Source: Microbacterium mangrovi
Lineage (GTDB): Bacteria > Actinomycetota > Actinomycetes > Actinomycetales > Microbacteriaceae
NCBI RefSeq assembly: GCF_000802305.1
Contig: NZ_JTDK01000002.1
Span: 124,001 to 188,000 of the forward strand
DNA: 64,000 nt
Direction of reading: 5' to 3'
Position numbers and translations under genes: made by a program. Below the pieces are notes generated by a model that saw only the letters and a list, made by a program, of their open reading frames with translations, did no database searches and had not been told where the DNA came from. Positions 44,349 through 52,029 of the stretch are shown here, piece after piece (positions within the stretch are counted from its first letter, which is position 1; each line of letters starts with the position of its first letter).

Positions 44349-45149
44349 CTACGCGGGCTGGCGCGGGCAGGTCGACAGGACCCGGGTCATCGCGGACTTC
44401 TCGGCGGCGGTGACCCACAGGTGGTAGGCCGCCTTCACGGAGATCTGGGTGGCGACGTACCGGCAGCGGAACGCCTTGTTCGGCGGCAGCCAGGTGGCGG
44501 CATCCCCGTCGCCCTTCGCCTGGTTGGTGGGACCGTCGACCGCGAGGAGGTTCCGCGGATCGTTGGCGAGCTGTTCGCGCCGGGATGCCGACAGCTGCTG
44601 CGCGCCGGTCTGCCACGCGTTGCTGAGCGCCACGACGTGATCGATCTGCACCGCGGTGGACGTGTTCACACCCCGCGTGAAGTGGATGACGGTCGTGGTG
44701 TACGGGTCGTTCAGGATGCCGGAGAGCACCTTGCACGACCCGGAGAGCGTGATGTGCCGCAGATCGCGGCGGAGGATGTCGTTGCGGGTGTCGCAGCCGT
44801 TGTGGTCGACGTCCGCCCACGCCTGACCGAACTGGGTTCGAGAGTACCCGGTCTTCGGGGCGCGGCCCTTGACCGGGATGGTCTGCAGCAGCGCGAGCGC
44901 CGTGCCGGTCGCGGGTGCGGCTTTTGGCGCGGTGGTCTGAGACGGCACCGCGGACGTGGCTCGCGGGTTCGTGCTCGGAGCAGACGGAGTCCGGCCTGCG
45001 GTGGAGACGGTCGGGCTCGCGGTGGATGCGGCATCCGACGCAGGCGGATCGCCGATCGGGCGCGTCGCCCCGTGTGCGGTGAGCCCGATCACGACGCACA
45101 GCGCGAGGACGACCCCGCCCCAGATCCATCTTCCGTTGCCCTTGCGCAC
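44349..45149 (-). CDS. Secreted or anchored HNH endonuclease-family protein (DUF1524)
   Basis: A 266-residue protein with an N-terminal membrane segment (about 8-26), then a Ser/Thr/Pro/Ala-rich spacer (to ~85) and a C-terminal DUF1524 nuclease domain. The His-Me finger is QIDHVVALSNAWQTGA followed by NDPRNLLAVDGPTNQAKGDG, with the catalytic D-H and Asn. Extracellular nucleases of this form are common in actinobacteria and may degrade environmental DNA. GTG 45149 is used. It converges on the hydrolase gene with a 10-nt gap. Confidence 0.9.
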   Translation of the reverse strand: MRKGNGRWIWGGVVLALCVVIGLTAHGATRPIGDPPASDAASTASPTVSTAGRTPSAPSTNPRATSAVPSQTTAPKAAPATGTALALLQTIPVKGRAPKTGYSRTQFGQAWADVDHNGCDTRNDILRRDLRHITLSGSCKVLSGILNDPYTTTVIHFTRGVNTSTAVQIDHVVALSNAWQTGAQQLSASRREQLANDPRNLLAVDGPTNQAKGDGDAATWLPPNKAFRCRYVATQISVKAAYHLWVTAAEKSAMTRVLSTCPRQPA

Positions 45150-45210
45150 CCTGATCCTCTCGGCGTCTTCCTGAACCGAGCCAGTCTACGGGCGGGGCCG
45201 CGGACAACGA

Positions 45211-45246
45211 GAAAGGGGGCCGGGCCCGAAGGCCCGACCCCCTCTC
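45211..45246 (-). terminator. Terminator after tuf
   Basis: Stem CGGGCC/GGCCCG with a CGAA tetraloop, extended after a one-base mismatch by GGGGG/CCCCC. It lies 15 nt after the tuf stop at the end of the str operon. Confidence 0.85.
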
Positions 45247-45261
45247 GGGAAGTCAGATGAC

Positions 45262-46455
45262 TTACTTGACGATCTTCGTGACCGTGCCGGCGCCGACGGT
45301 GCGGCCACCCTCACGGATCGCGAACCCGAGGCCCTCTTCCATGGCGATCGGCTGGATGAGCTCGACCGACATGTCGGTGGTGTCACCGGGCATGACCATC
45401 TCGGTGCCCTCGGGCAGCGAGATGACGCCGGTCACGTCCGTGGTACGGAAGTAGAACTGCGGGCGGTAGTTCGTGTAGAAGGGGTTGTGGCGGCCACCCT
45501 CGTCCTTGGACAGGATGTACGCGGTGCCCTCGAAGTTGGTGTGCGGCGTGACCGAACCCGGCTTCACGACGACCTGGCCGCGCTCGACCTCGTCGCGCTT
45601 GAGGCCACGGAGAAGCAGACCACAGTTCTCGCCGGCCCAGGCCTCGTCGAGCTGCTTGTGGAACATCTCGATACCCGTGACCGTGGTCTTCTGCGTCGGG
45701 CGGATGCCGACGATCTCGACCTCGGAGTTGATGGCCAGGGTGCCACGCTCGGCGCGGCCCGTGACGACGGTGCCACGACCGGTGATCGTGAAGACGTCCT
45801 CGATCGGCATCAGGAACGGCTTGTCACGGTCACGCACCGGGTCGGGGATCGACTCGTCGACGGCGTCCATGAGCTCGACGATCTTCTCAGCCCACTCGGC
45901 GTCGCCCTCGAGAGCCTTCAGGCCCGAGACGCGGACGACCGGAGCGTCGTCGCCGGGGAAGCCCTGCGACGAGAGCAGCTCGCGGACCTCGAGCTCGACG
46001 AGCTCCAGGATCTCCTCGTCGTCGACCATGTCGGACTTGTTCAGCGCGACGAGCAGGTAGGGCACGCCGACCTGCTTGGCGAGCAGCACGTGCTCGCGGG
46101 TCTGAGCCATCGGGCCGTCGGTGGCGGCGACCACGAGGATCGCGCCGTCCATCTGAGCCGCACCGGTGATCATGTTCTTGATGTAGTCGGCGTGACCCGG
46201 GGCGTCCACGTGTGCGTAGTGACGCTTCGGGGTCTCGTACTCGACGTGCGAGATGTTGATCGTGATGCCGCGCTGGCGCTCCTCAGGAGCCGAGTCGATC
46301 GACGAGAAGTCGCGCACGACGTTGACATCCGACGGGTACTTGTCGGCGAGCACCTTCGAGATCGCCGCGGTGAGCGTCGTCTTGCCGTGGTCGACGTGAC
46401 CGATCGTTCCGATGTTCACGTGCGGCTTGGTGCGCTCGAACTTGGCCTTAGCCAC
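45262..46455 (-). CDS. tuf: Elongation factor Tu
   Basis: A 397-residue GTPase delivering aminoacyl-tRNA to the ribosome. G1 GHVDHGKT, G2 [10 protein letters not shown]3 DAPGHADY and G4 NKSD are all intact, and domains 2 and 3 ([37 protein letters not shown] region) follow. GTG 46455 gives [14 protein letters not shown], the usual actinobacterial start, and GAGGAGG precedes it. Last gene of rpsL-rpsG-fusA-tuf; a hairpin before it may tune its level. Confidence 0.98.
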   Translation of the reverse strand: MAKAKFERTKPHVNIGTIGHVDHGKTTLTAAISKVLADKYPSDVNVVRDFSSIDSAPEERQRGITINISHVEYETPKRHYAHVDAPGHADYIKNMITGAAQMDGAILVVAATDGPMAQTREHVLLAKQVGVPYLLVALNKSDMVDDEEILELVELEVRELLSSQGFPGDDAPVVRVSGLKALEGDAEWAEKIVELMDAVDESIPDPVRDRDKPFLMPIEDVFTITGRGTVVTGRAERGTLAINSEVEIVGIRPTQKTTVTGIEMFHKQLDEAWAGENCGLLLRGLKRDEVERGQVVVKPGSVTPHTNFEGTAYILSKDEGGRHNPFYTNYRPQFYFRTTDVTGVISLPEGTEMVMPGDTTDMSVELIQPIAMEEGLGFAIREGGRTVGAGTVTKIVK

Positions 46456-46576
46456 TGGGTCCTCCTCAGGACGGTCATGCAGCAGTTTCGGACGCTGGTT
46501 CGCGCCCGTCACACTACGGGGTTTGAAATCAGTCTAGGTGACTGAGCAGTTGTGATTCTGTGAAGTTGTGGACGCC

Positions 46577-46605
46577 CCGGATGCCGCCGCGTGGGCGGCA
46601 TCCGG
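46577..46605 (-). terminator. Hairpin between fusA and tuf (attenuator-like)
   Basis: A 12-bp perfect stem (CCGGATGCCGCC and complement, 46577-46588 / 46594-46605) with a 5-nt loop, 16 nt after the fusA stop. tuf continues downstream, so partial termination or RNA processing is more likely than full stop. Confidence 0.7.
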
Positions 46606-46620
46606 AGCAGCAGGGCGGTG

Positions 46621-48735
46621 TTACTCGCCCTTGGTCTTCTGGACGATCTCGTCGGCCACGGCCTTGGGGACCTCGGCGTAGGAGTCGAACTCCATCGAGT
46701 AGACCGCACGGCCCGAGGTCTTCGAGCGCAGGTCGCCGATGTAGCCGAACATCTCGGACAGCGGCACGAGGGCACGCACGACCTTGACGCCGGCGGCATC
46801 CTCCATCGACTGGATCTGGCCACGGCGGCTGTTCAGGTCGCCGATGACGTCGCCCATGTACTCCTCGGGAGTACGGACCTCGACCGCCATGAGCGGCTCG
46901 AGGATGACCGGGCTGGCCTTGCGGACAGCCTCCTTGAAGCCCATGGAGCCCGCGATCTTGAACGCCATCTCGGACGAGTCGACGTCGTGCGACGCGCCGT
47001 CGAGCAGGATCGCCTTGACGCCCACCATCGGGTAGCCCGCGAGCACGCCGACGTTCATGGCGTCCTGGAAGCCCTGGTCGGTCGGGCTGATGTACTCGCG
47101 CGGGATGCGGCCACCGGTGACCTTGTTCTCGAACTCGTAGATCTTCTCGGCCGTGACCTCGAGGGGCTCCAGCGCGAACTGGATCTTCGCGAACTGACCC
47201 GAGCCACCGGTCTGCTTCTTGTGCGTGTAGTCGTGACGCTCGACGGTCTTGCGGATCGTCTCGCGGTACGCCACCTGCGGCTTGCCGACGTTGGCCTCGA
47301 CCTTGAACTCGCGCTTCATGCGGTCCACGAGGATGTCGAGGTGCAGCTCGCCCATGCCCTTGATGACCGTCTGGCCGGTCTCGGCGTTCTGCTCCACGCG
47401 GAACGTCGGGTCCTCTTCGGCCAGCTTCTGGATCGCGAGACCCAGCTTCTCCTGGTCGGCCTTGGTCTTGGGCTCGATGGCGACCTCGATCACCGGCTCC
47501 GGGAAGGTCATCGACTCGAGCACGACCTGGTTGGCGGCATCCGACAGGGTGTCACCCGTCGTGGTGTCCTTCAGGCCGATGACGGCGTAGATGTGACCCG
47601 CGGTGACGGACTCGACCGGCATCTCCTTGTTGGCGTGCATCTGGAAGATCTTCCCGATGCGCTCCTTCTTGCCCTTGGTCGCGTTGACGACCTGGGCGCC
47701 GGAGTCGAGGTGACCCGAGTAGACGCGGATGTAGGTCAGGCGACCGAAGAACGGGTGCGTCACGATCTTGAACGCGAGAGCCGTGAAGGGCTCCTCACGG
47801 TCGGCGTGACGCTCGATGACGATCTCTTCGTCCTTGGGGTCGTGCGCCTCGATGGCGGGCACGTCCAGGGGCGACGGCAGGTAGTCCACGACCGCGTCGA
47901 GCATCGGCTGCACGCCGCGGTTCTTGAACGCCGAGCCGCAGAGCACCGGGTAGAGCTCGCCGGCGACGGTCATCTTGCGGATGGCGCCCTTGATCTCGGG
48001 GATCGTGAGCTCTTCGCCGCCGAAGTACTTCTCGAGCAGTGCGTCGTCGGACTCGGCGACCGTCTCGAGCAGCTGGTGGCGGTACTCCTCGGCCTTCTCC
48101 TGAAGGTCGGCGGGGATCTCCTGCACCTCGTACTTGGCGCCCATGGTGACATCACCCTTGGCGTCGCCCGGCCAGACCAGTGCGCGCATCTCGATGAGGT
48201 CGACGACGCCGACGAAGTCGCTCTCGGCACCGATCGGCAGCTGCAGCACGAGCGGCTTGGCCTTCAGGCGGTTGACGATCGTGTCGACCGTGAAGTAGAA
48301 GTCGGCACCGAGCTTGTCCATCTTGTTGACGAAGCAGATGCGCGGCACGTCGTACTTGTCGGCCTGACGCCACACGGTCTCGGACTGGGGCTCGACGCCC
48401 TCCTTGCCGTCGAAGACGGCGACCGCACCGTCGAGCACGCGGAGCGAGCGCTCCACCTCGACCGTGAAGTCCACGTGGCCGGGCGTGTCGATGATGTTGA
48501 TCTGGTTCTTGTTCCAGAAGCAGGTGACGGCGGCCGACGTGATCGTGATGCCGCGCTCCTGCTCCTGCTCCATCCAGTCGGTGGTGGCAGCGCCGTCGTG
48601 CGTCTCGCCGATCTTGTGGTTGACGCCCGTGTAGAACAGGATGCGCTCGGTCGTCGTCGTCTTGCCGGCATCGATGTGCGCCATGATGCCGATGTTGCGG
48701 ACCTTGTTGAGGTCGGTGAGCACGTCTTGTGCCAC
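46621..48735 (-). CDS. fusA: Elongation factor G
   Basis: A 704-residue translocase GTPase. The G1 motif [15 protein letters not shown] is at residues 19-33, with G3 DTPGHVDF and G4 NKMD; domains III-V follow with the tip loop region and [15 protein letters not shown] near the C-terminus. GTG 48735 gives [14 protein letters not shown] and has AAGGAAG upstream. It is third in the str operon, 87 nt after rpsG. All hallmark residues are present, so it is the main EF-G. Confidence 0.98.
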   Translation of the reverse strand: MAQDVLTDLNKVRNIGIMAHIDAGKTTTTERILFYTGVNHKIGETHDGAATTDWMEQEQERGITITSAAVTCFWNKNQINIIDTPGHVDFTVEVERSLRVLDGAVAVFDGKEGVEPQSETVWRQADKYDVPRICFVNKMDKLGADFYFTVDTIVNRLKAKPLVLQLPIGAESDFVGVVDLIEMRALVWPGDAKGDVTMGAKYEVQEIPADLQEKAEEYRHQLLETVAESDDALLEKYFGGEELTIPEIKGAIRKMTVAGELYPVLCGSAFKNRGVQPMLDAVVDYLPSPLDVPAIEAHDPKDEEIVIERHADREEPFTALAFKIVTHPFFGRLTYIRVYSGHLDSGAQVVNATKGKKERIGKIFQMHANKEMPVESVTAGHIYAVIGLKDTTTGDTLSDAANQVVLESMTFPEPVIEVAIEPKTKADQEKLGLAIQKLAEEDPTFRVEQNAETGQTVIKGMGELHLDILVDRMKREFKVEANVGKPQVAYRETIRKTVERHDYTHKKQTGGSGQFAKIQFALEPLEVTAEKIYEFENKVTGGRIPREYISPTDQGFQDAMNVGVLAGYPMVGVKAILLDGASHDVDSSEMAFKIAGSMGFKEAVRKASPVILEPLMAVEVRTPEEYMGDVIGDLNSRRGQIQSMEDAAGVKVVRALVPLSEMFGYIGDLRSKTSGRAVYSMEFDSYAEVPKAVADEIVQKTKGE

Positions 48736-48772
48736 GGGATGTCTTCCTTACGTTTCGTGTGAAAGTTCACGG

Positions 48773-48809
48773 GGATGCCGGCCGGGGAGGTTGTCTCCGG
48801 CCGGCATCC
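48773..48809 (-). terminator. Hairpin between rpsG and fusA (attenuator-like)
   Basis: A 13-bp perfect stem (GGATGCCGGCCGG and complement, 48773-48785 / 48797-48809) with an 11-nt loop. It shares the GGATGCCG stem base with the fusA-tuf hairpin. It probably adjusts read-through or marks an RNA processing point. Confidence 0.65.
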
Positions 48810-48822
48810 GGGTCGCTGATGA

Positions 48823-49293
48823 TTACCAGCGGTAGTGCGCGAAGGCGCGGTTCGACTCGGCCATCTTGTGGGTGTCTTCGCGGCGCTTGACCGCGGCACC
48901 CAGGCCGTTCGAGGCATCCAGGATCTCGTTCTGGAGGCGCTCGGTCATCGTCTTCTCACGACGACCCTTGGCGTAGCTCACGAGCCAGCGCAGGGCGAGC
49001 GTGTTGGCACGGTGAGGCTTGACCTCGACCGGCACCTGGTAGGTCGAGCCGCCGACGCGGCGGCTCTTGACCTCGAGGGTGGGGCGCACGTTGTCGAGCG
49101 CCTTCTTGAGGGTGGCGACAGCGTCCTGGCCGTTCTTGGCCTCGACACCCTGGAGGGCGCCGTACACGATCGACTCGGCGAGCGACTTCTTGCCGTCGAC
49201 GAGGATCTTGTTGACGAGCTGGCTGACGATCGGTGCGCCGTAGACCGGGTCGTTGGCGACCGGACGCTTCGGGGCGGGTCCCTTGCGAGGCAT
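48823..49293 (-). CDS. rpsG: 30S ribosomal protein S7
   Basis: A 156-residue primary 16S rRNA binder of the small-subunit head. The start [11 protein letters not shown] and the RNA-binding [20 protein letters not shown] block (here [19 protein letters not shown]) and [17 protein letters not shown] are classic. It begins 5 nt after rpsL. In E. coli S7 represses str translation; no equivalent site was identified here. Confidence 0.98.
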   Translation of the reverse strand: MPRKGPAPKRPVANDPVYGAPIVSQLVNKILVDGKKSLAESIVYGALQGVEAKNGQDAVATLKKALDNVRPTLEVKSRRVGGSTYQVPVEVKPHRANTLALRWLVSYAKGRREKTMTERLQNEILDASNGLGAAVKRREDTHKMAESNRAFAHYRW

Positions 49294-49298
49294 CTAAC

Positions 49299-49667
49299 TC
49301 AACCCTTCTTCGCGCCGTAGCGGCTGCGCGCCTGCTTACGGTTCTTGACGGCCTGGGTGTCGAGCGCACCGCGGACGATGCGGTAGCGGACACCCGGGAG
49401 GTCCTTCACACGACCACCGCGCACGAGCACCAGCGAGTGCTCCTGCAGGTTGTGGCCCTCGCCCGGGATGTAGGCCGTGACCTCGGTGCCGTTGCGGAGC
49501 TTCACACGAGCGACCTTGCGCATCGCCGAGTTCGGCTTCTTCGGGGTGGTGGTGTACACGCGGGTGCACACGCCGGCCTGCTGCGGGTTCGCCTTCAGAG
49601 CGGGCGCCTTGGTCTTGGAGACCTTCGGCGAACGCCCCTTGCGGACCAACTGCTGAATGGTTGGCAC
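49299..49667 (-). CDS. rpsL: 30S ribosomal protein S12
   Basis: A 122-residue decoding-centre protein. [12 protein letters not shown] opens it; TTPKKPNSA and [11 protein letters not shown] carry the two lysines (about 42 and 87) whose mutation gives streptomycin resistance in other bacteria, and both are unmutated. AAGGAGAG precedes ATG 49667. It is the first gene of the str operon, with a leader of roughly 245 nt from the likely promoter. Confidence 0.98.
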   Translation of the reverse strand: MPTIQQLVRKGRSPKVSKTKAPALKANPQQAGVCTRVYTTTPKKPNSAMRKVARVKLRNGTEVTAYIPGEGHNLQEHSLVLVRGGRVKDLPGVRYRIVRGALDTQAVKNRKQARSRYGAKKG

Positions 49668-49911
49668 GTTCTCTCCTTGTCAGTGCTGCACGGTGACAGC
49701 GTTCGTGTCTCATCTGCGGCTTCCGCACTCGTGCCGGGGCATTCGTGTCGGGATGTTGCAGACTCACGCGGACCCACCCGCAGAAAATGCATTCTGTTTG
49801 AGAGGGTGGGTATGCCGTGGGGGTGACCTGTTCGCAGGTCGGTCCCTGAGGTGCGGCGCGCGTGCGGCGTACGACATGCCGAGGCATGACGGACGGCGCG
49901 CAATGCGCACA
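49668..49911 (-). promoter_or_regulatory. Long structured 5' leader of the str operon
   Basis: About 244 nt separate the predicted start of transcription from rpsL. On the minus strand it holds a GACCTG/CAGGTC hairpin with a short loop and a CCCACCC/GGGTGGG stem enclosing a CAGAA/TTCTG stem. No gene was recognised in it. With 49950-50003 this is the only long gene-free stretch of the window. Confidence 0.55.
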
Positions 49912-49919
49912 CAAGGTCT

Positions 49920-49949
49920 AGTATATGCGGCCGCCGGCGAGACGGTCAA
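49920..49949 (-). promoter_or_regulatory. Sigma-70-type promoter of the str operon
   Basis: On the minus strand TTGACC (49944-49949) and TATACT (49920-49925) are separated by 18 bp, a near-consensus housekeeping promoter. It is the strongest promoter-like sequence seen in the window, in keeping with ribosomal genes. Confidence 0.8.
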
Positions 49950-50003
49950 CATCGGCCGGGACCGCACGGCGGGTGTTCAGGATGCGTTCATCCCGGCGAC
50001 CGC

Positions 50004-50558
50004 TCAGGGAGCAAGCAGGGCCACGAGCAGCGCGACCGCCGCCCCGACGACCACGACCCCCACGACGATGATCGCCAGCAGCGTGCGCAGGCGGGTGCGG
50101 CGCCGGTGCGCGGCGACCCGGTCGGCGTCGGGCGCCGATCCGGCCGGGGGCGGCAGGGGCACGGGCCGCCGGTCGGGGTCGGCGTCGGCGGGTGCGGGCA
50201 CCGGGCGCGGACGGTAGACGGCGGGCGGCGCCTCCGGCTCGAGCGGCTCCGTTCGCCGCGGCGCGGCCGGCGGCGCGAGGGGCGCATCCCGGCGGGACAG
50301 CTCGGTGCGGTCGGCGTCCTCCGGATCCTCCGGAGCGGGATGCCGGGGAGACAGGACGGTCGCGTCGTCCGGGGCATCCGGAGCGGGATGCCGGGGAGAC
50401 AGGACGGTCGCGTCGTCCGGGGCATCCGGTGCGGGATGCCGAGGGGACAGCACTGTGCGGTCCACGAGCTCGGTGGTGTCCGTCGGCTCGGGGACGCCGC
50501 GTCGAGGCGAGAGCCGGGTCCGGTCGTCCGGCTCGAACGCGTCACCCCCTCCGCTCAC
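50004..50558 (-). CDS. Repeat-rich protein with one C-terminal membrane helix
   Basis: A 184-residue protein. The first 150 residues are Pro/Asp/Arg-rich and probably disordered, with a 16-residue unit (TVLSPRHPAPDAPDDA) repeated about three times, each containing L-S-P-R. The last ~25 residues form a hydrophobic helix, so the long tail faces the cytoplasm if the helix is an anchor. T-x-L-S-P-R and T-E-L-S-R motifs could be kinase sites read by the FHA protein encoded 1 nt upstream; that is a guess. It is the last gene of the kinase cluster. Family not recognised. Confidence 0.7.
   Translation of the reverse strand: MSGGGDAFEPDDRTRLSPRRGVPEPTDTTELVDRTVLSPRHPAPDAPDDATVLSPRHPAPDAPDDATVLSPRHPAPEDPEDADRTELSRRDAPLAPPAAPRRTEPLEPEAPPAVYRPRPVPAPADADPDRRPVPLPPPAGSAPDADRVAAHRRRTRLRTLLAIIVVGVVVVGAAVALLVALLAP
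50330..50473. repeat. 48-bp tandem repeats inside the repeat-rich gene
   Basis: Three units begin at 50330, 50378 and 50426. The first two are nearly identical and the third has diverged. Each encodes 16 residues, so copy number change keeps the frame. Confidence 0.85.
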
Positions 50559-50559
50559 G

Positions 50560-52023
50560 TCACTCCTTGCCGCGCGTCAGGCGCAGCTCCGCATCGCCGA
50601 GGAGGAAGCGCTCCCCCACCAGCTGCGAGGCCCCGGCCGGGAGGTCGGTCTCGGTGCCGTCGTCCGCGATGAGCACGACGCCGTTCGTGGACCCGAGGTC
50701 GGTGATCGTCCAGCTGTCGGCGGCCAGCTCCAGGCGGGCGTGCGTCTTGGACACGGTGCGGGTCTCGTCGGCGATGTCGACCAGCTGCGCCTGCGGATAG
50801 GCGGGGTCGGCGGCGGGCCGCCGACCGAGGATCAGCACCGGGGACGTCAGCCGGATCGGGGCACCCAGCGGCAGCGTCAGCATCCACTCGGTGCGGCGCC
50901 GCGGCGCGATGATCGTCTCGTCGAACGCGCCCTCGGCGTCCGGCAGCTCCGGTTCGGCGCGGCGCGCCGACACGGACGAGCGCGCCGACATCGGCACACC
51001 CGCCATCGGGGCGCCCGCGACCGCGGAGACCTCCGCCGAGGTGTCCGAGAAGTCCGCCGGTTCCGGGGCCGGGGACCGACGGGCCGCCGACACCGGGGCG
51101 GGCGGCGCCCACGGGTCGGCCGGCGACGCCGGGACGGCCGGAGCGGGCTCGGCGGCCGCGACGGGCGCTGAGGCCTCGTCCTCCTCCGTCGCGGGTGCCG
51201 GGCCAGGGGTGCTCGCAGCGACCGGGACCGCGTCGATCAGGCCCGCGGTCGGGTGCGACGCGACCGCCGGCTGGGCGGTGGTCTCGGCACCGGCGACCGA
51301 CCGCCGCGGGCCGGGCACCGGGTCGTCGATGCCCTCGAGGTCGTCGTCTTCGGGCGCGGCGTACAGCGGGGCGAAGGGGTCTTCCGTCGCCGGCGGCGCG
51401 TAGCCGTCGGGGGCGGCCGGGGCCGCCGGGGGCGGCGACATCCACGACGGCGCATCGCCCTGGGATGCCGCGGGGGCCGCCGGAGGCTGCGACAGCCACG
51501 ACGGTGCCGGGGCCGCCGGGGCATCCTCCGCGGACTGCGGGAAGCCGGCCGGAGCACCGTACGCGGCCGGCTCGTAGCCGGAGCCGGGGGCGGCGCCGAT
51601 CGCCGCCGCTCGCAGGCGCGGGTCGGGTCCGACCCAGCGCGCGGAACCCCAGCCGAGCACGCTCGACCACACCGGGAAGAGCAGCGCGGCGAGGAACGTC
51701 ATCCCGACACCGGCCCCCTCGCGGAATCCGAAGGCGACGTTGATCCGAGACGCCGAGATGATCACCAGCACCCAGAGCGCCAGCGGACCGAGCACCGGGA
51801 AGAGCACGATCAGCACCAGGAACGGCGAGAACCCGCCGAGCTTCAGCACCGTGGCCGTGTTGAAGTACGGCACCCACCCGGCCCAGCCGGGCTCCCCCGT
51901 CTTGCGGAAGACGGCGTTGAGGCTCAGCGCGGTCCAGACGTACACGCCCGCGACGAGGAGGATGTCGACGATCACCGCGACGACGATCAGGCCGGTGTCG
52001 GCCCCGGTGTTGTAGCTGCCCAT
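50560..52023 (-). CDS. DUF5684 membrane protein with C-terminal FHA domain
   Basis: A 487-residue protein. The first ~135 residues hold three or four membrane helices with the motif GEPGWAGWVPYFN typical of DUF5684. Residues ~140-370 are a long Pro/Ala/Glu-rich disordered linker. The last ~100 residues are an FHA domain (ILGRRPAADP, TVSKTHARLEL, DLGSTNGV), which binds phosphothreonine. It is likely a membrane-tethered reader for the Ser/Thr kinase of this cluster. ATG 52023 lies 6 nt after the transglutaminase-like stop. Confidence 0.9.
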   Translation of the reverse strand: MGSYNTGADTGLIVVAVIVDILLVAGVYVWTALSLNAVFRKTGEPGWAGWVPYFNTATVLKLGGFSPFLVLIVLFPVLGPLALWVLVIISASRINVAFGFREGAGVGMTFLAALLFPVWSSVLGWGSARWVGPDPRLRAAAIGAAPGSGYEPAAYGAPAGFPQSAEDAPAAPAPSWLSQPPAAPAASQGDAPSWMSPPPAAPAAPDGYAPPATEDPFAPLYAAPEDDDLEGIDDPVPGPRRSVAGAETTAQPAVASHPTAGLIDAVPVAASTPGPAPATEEDEASAPVAAAEPAPAVPASPADPWAPPAPVSAARRSPAPEPADFSDTSAEVSAVAGAPMAGVPMSARSSVSARRAEPELPDAEGAFDETIIAPRRRTEWMLTLPLGAPIRLTSPVLILGRRPAADPAYPQAQLVDIADETRTVSKTHARLELAADSWTITDLGSTNGVVLIADDGTETDLPAGASQLVGERFLLGDAELRLTRGKE

Positions 52024-52029
52024 GTCTGC

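Noticed and set aside
50330..50473. Possible CRISPR-like array
   Set aside because: Repeats are contiguous 48-bp units with no spacers and encode a continuous protein segment.
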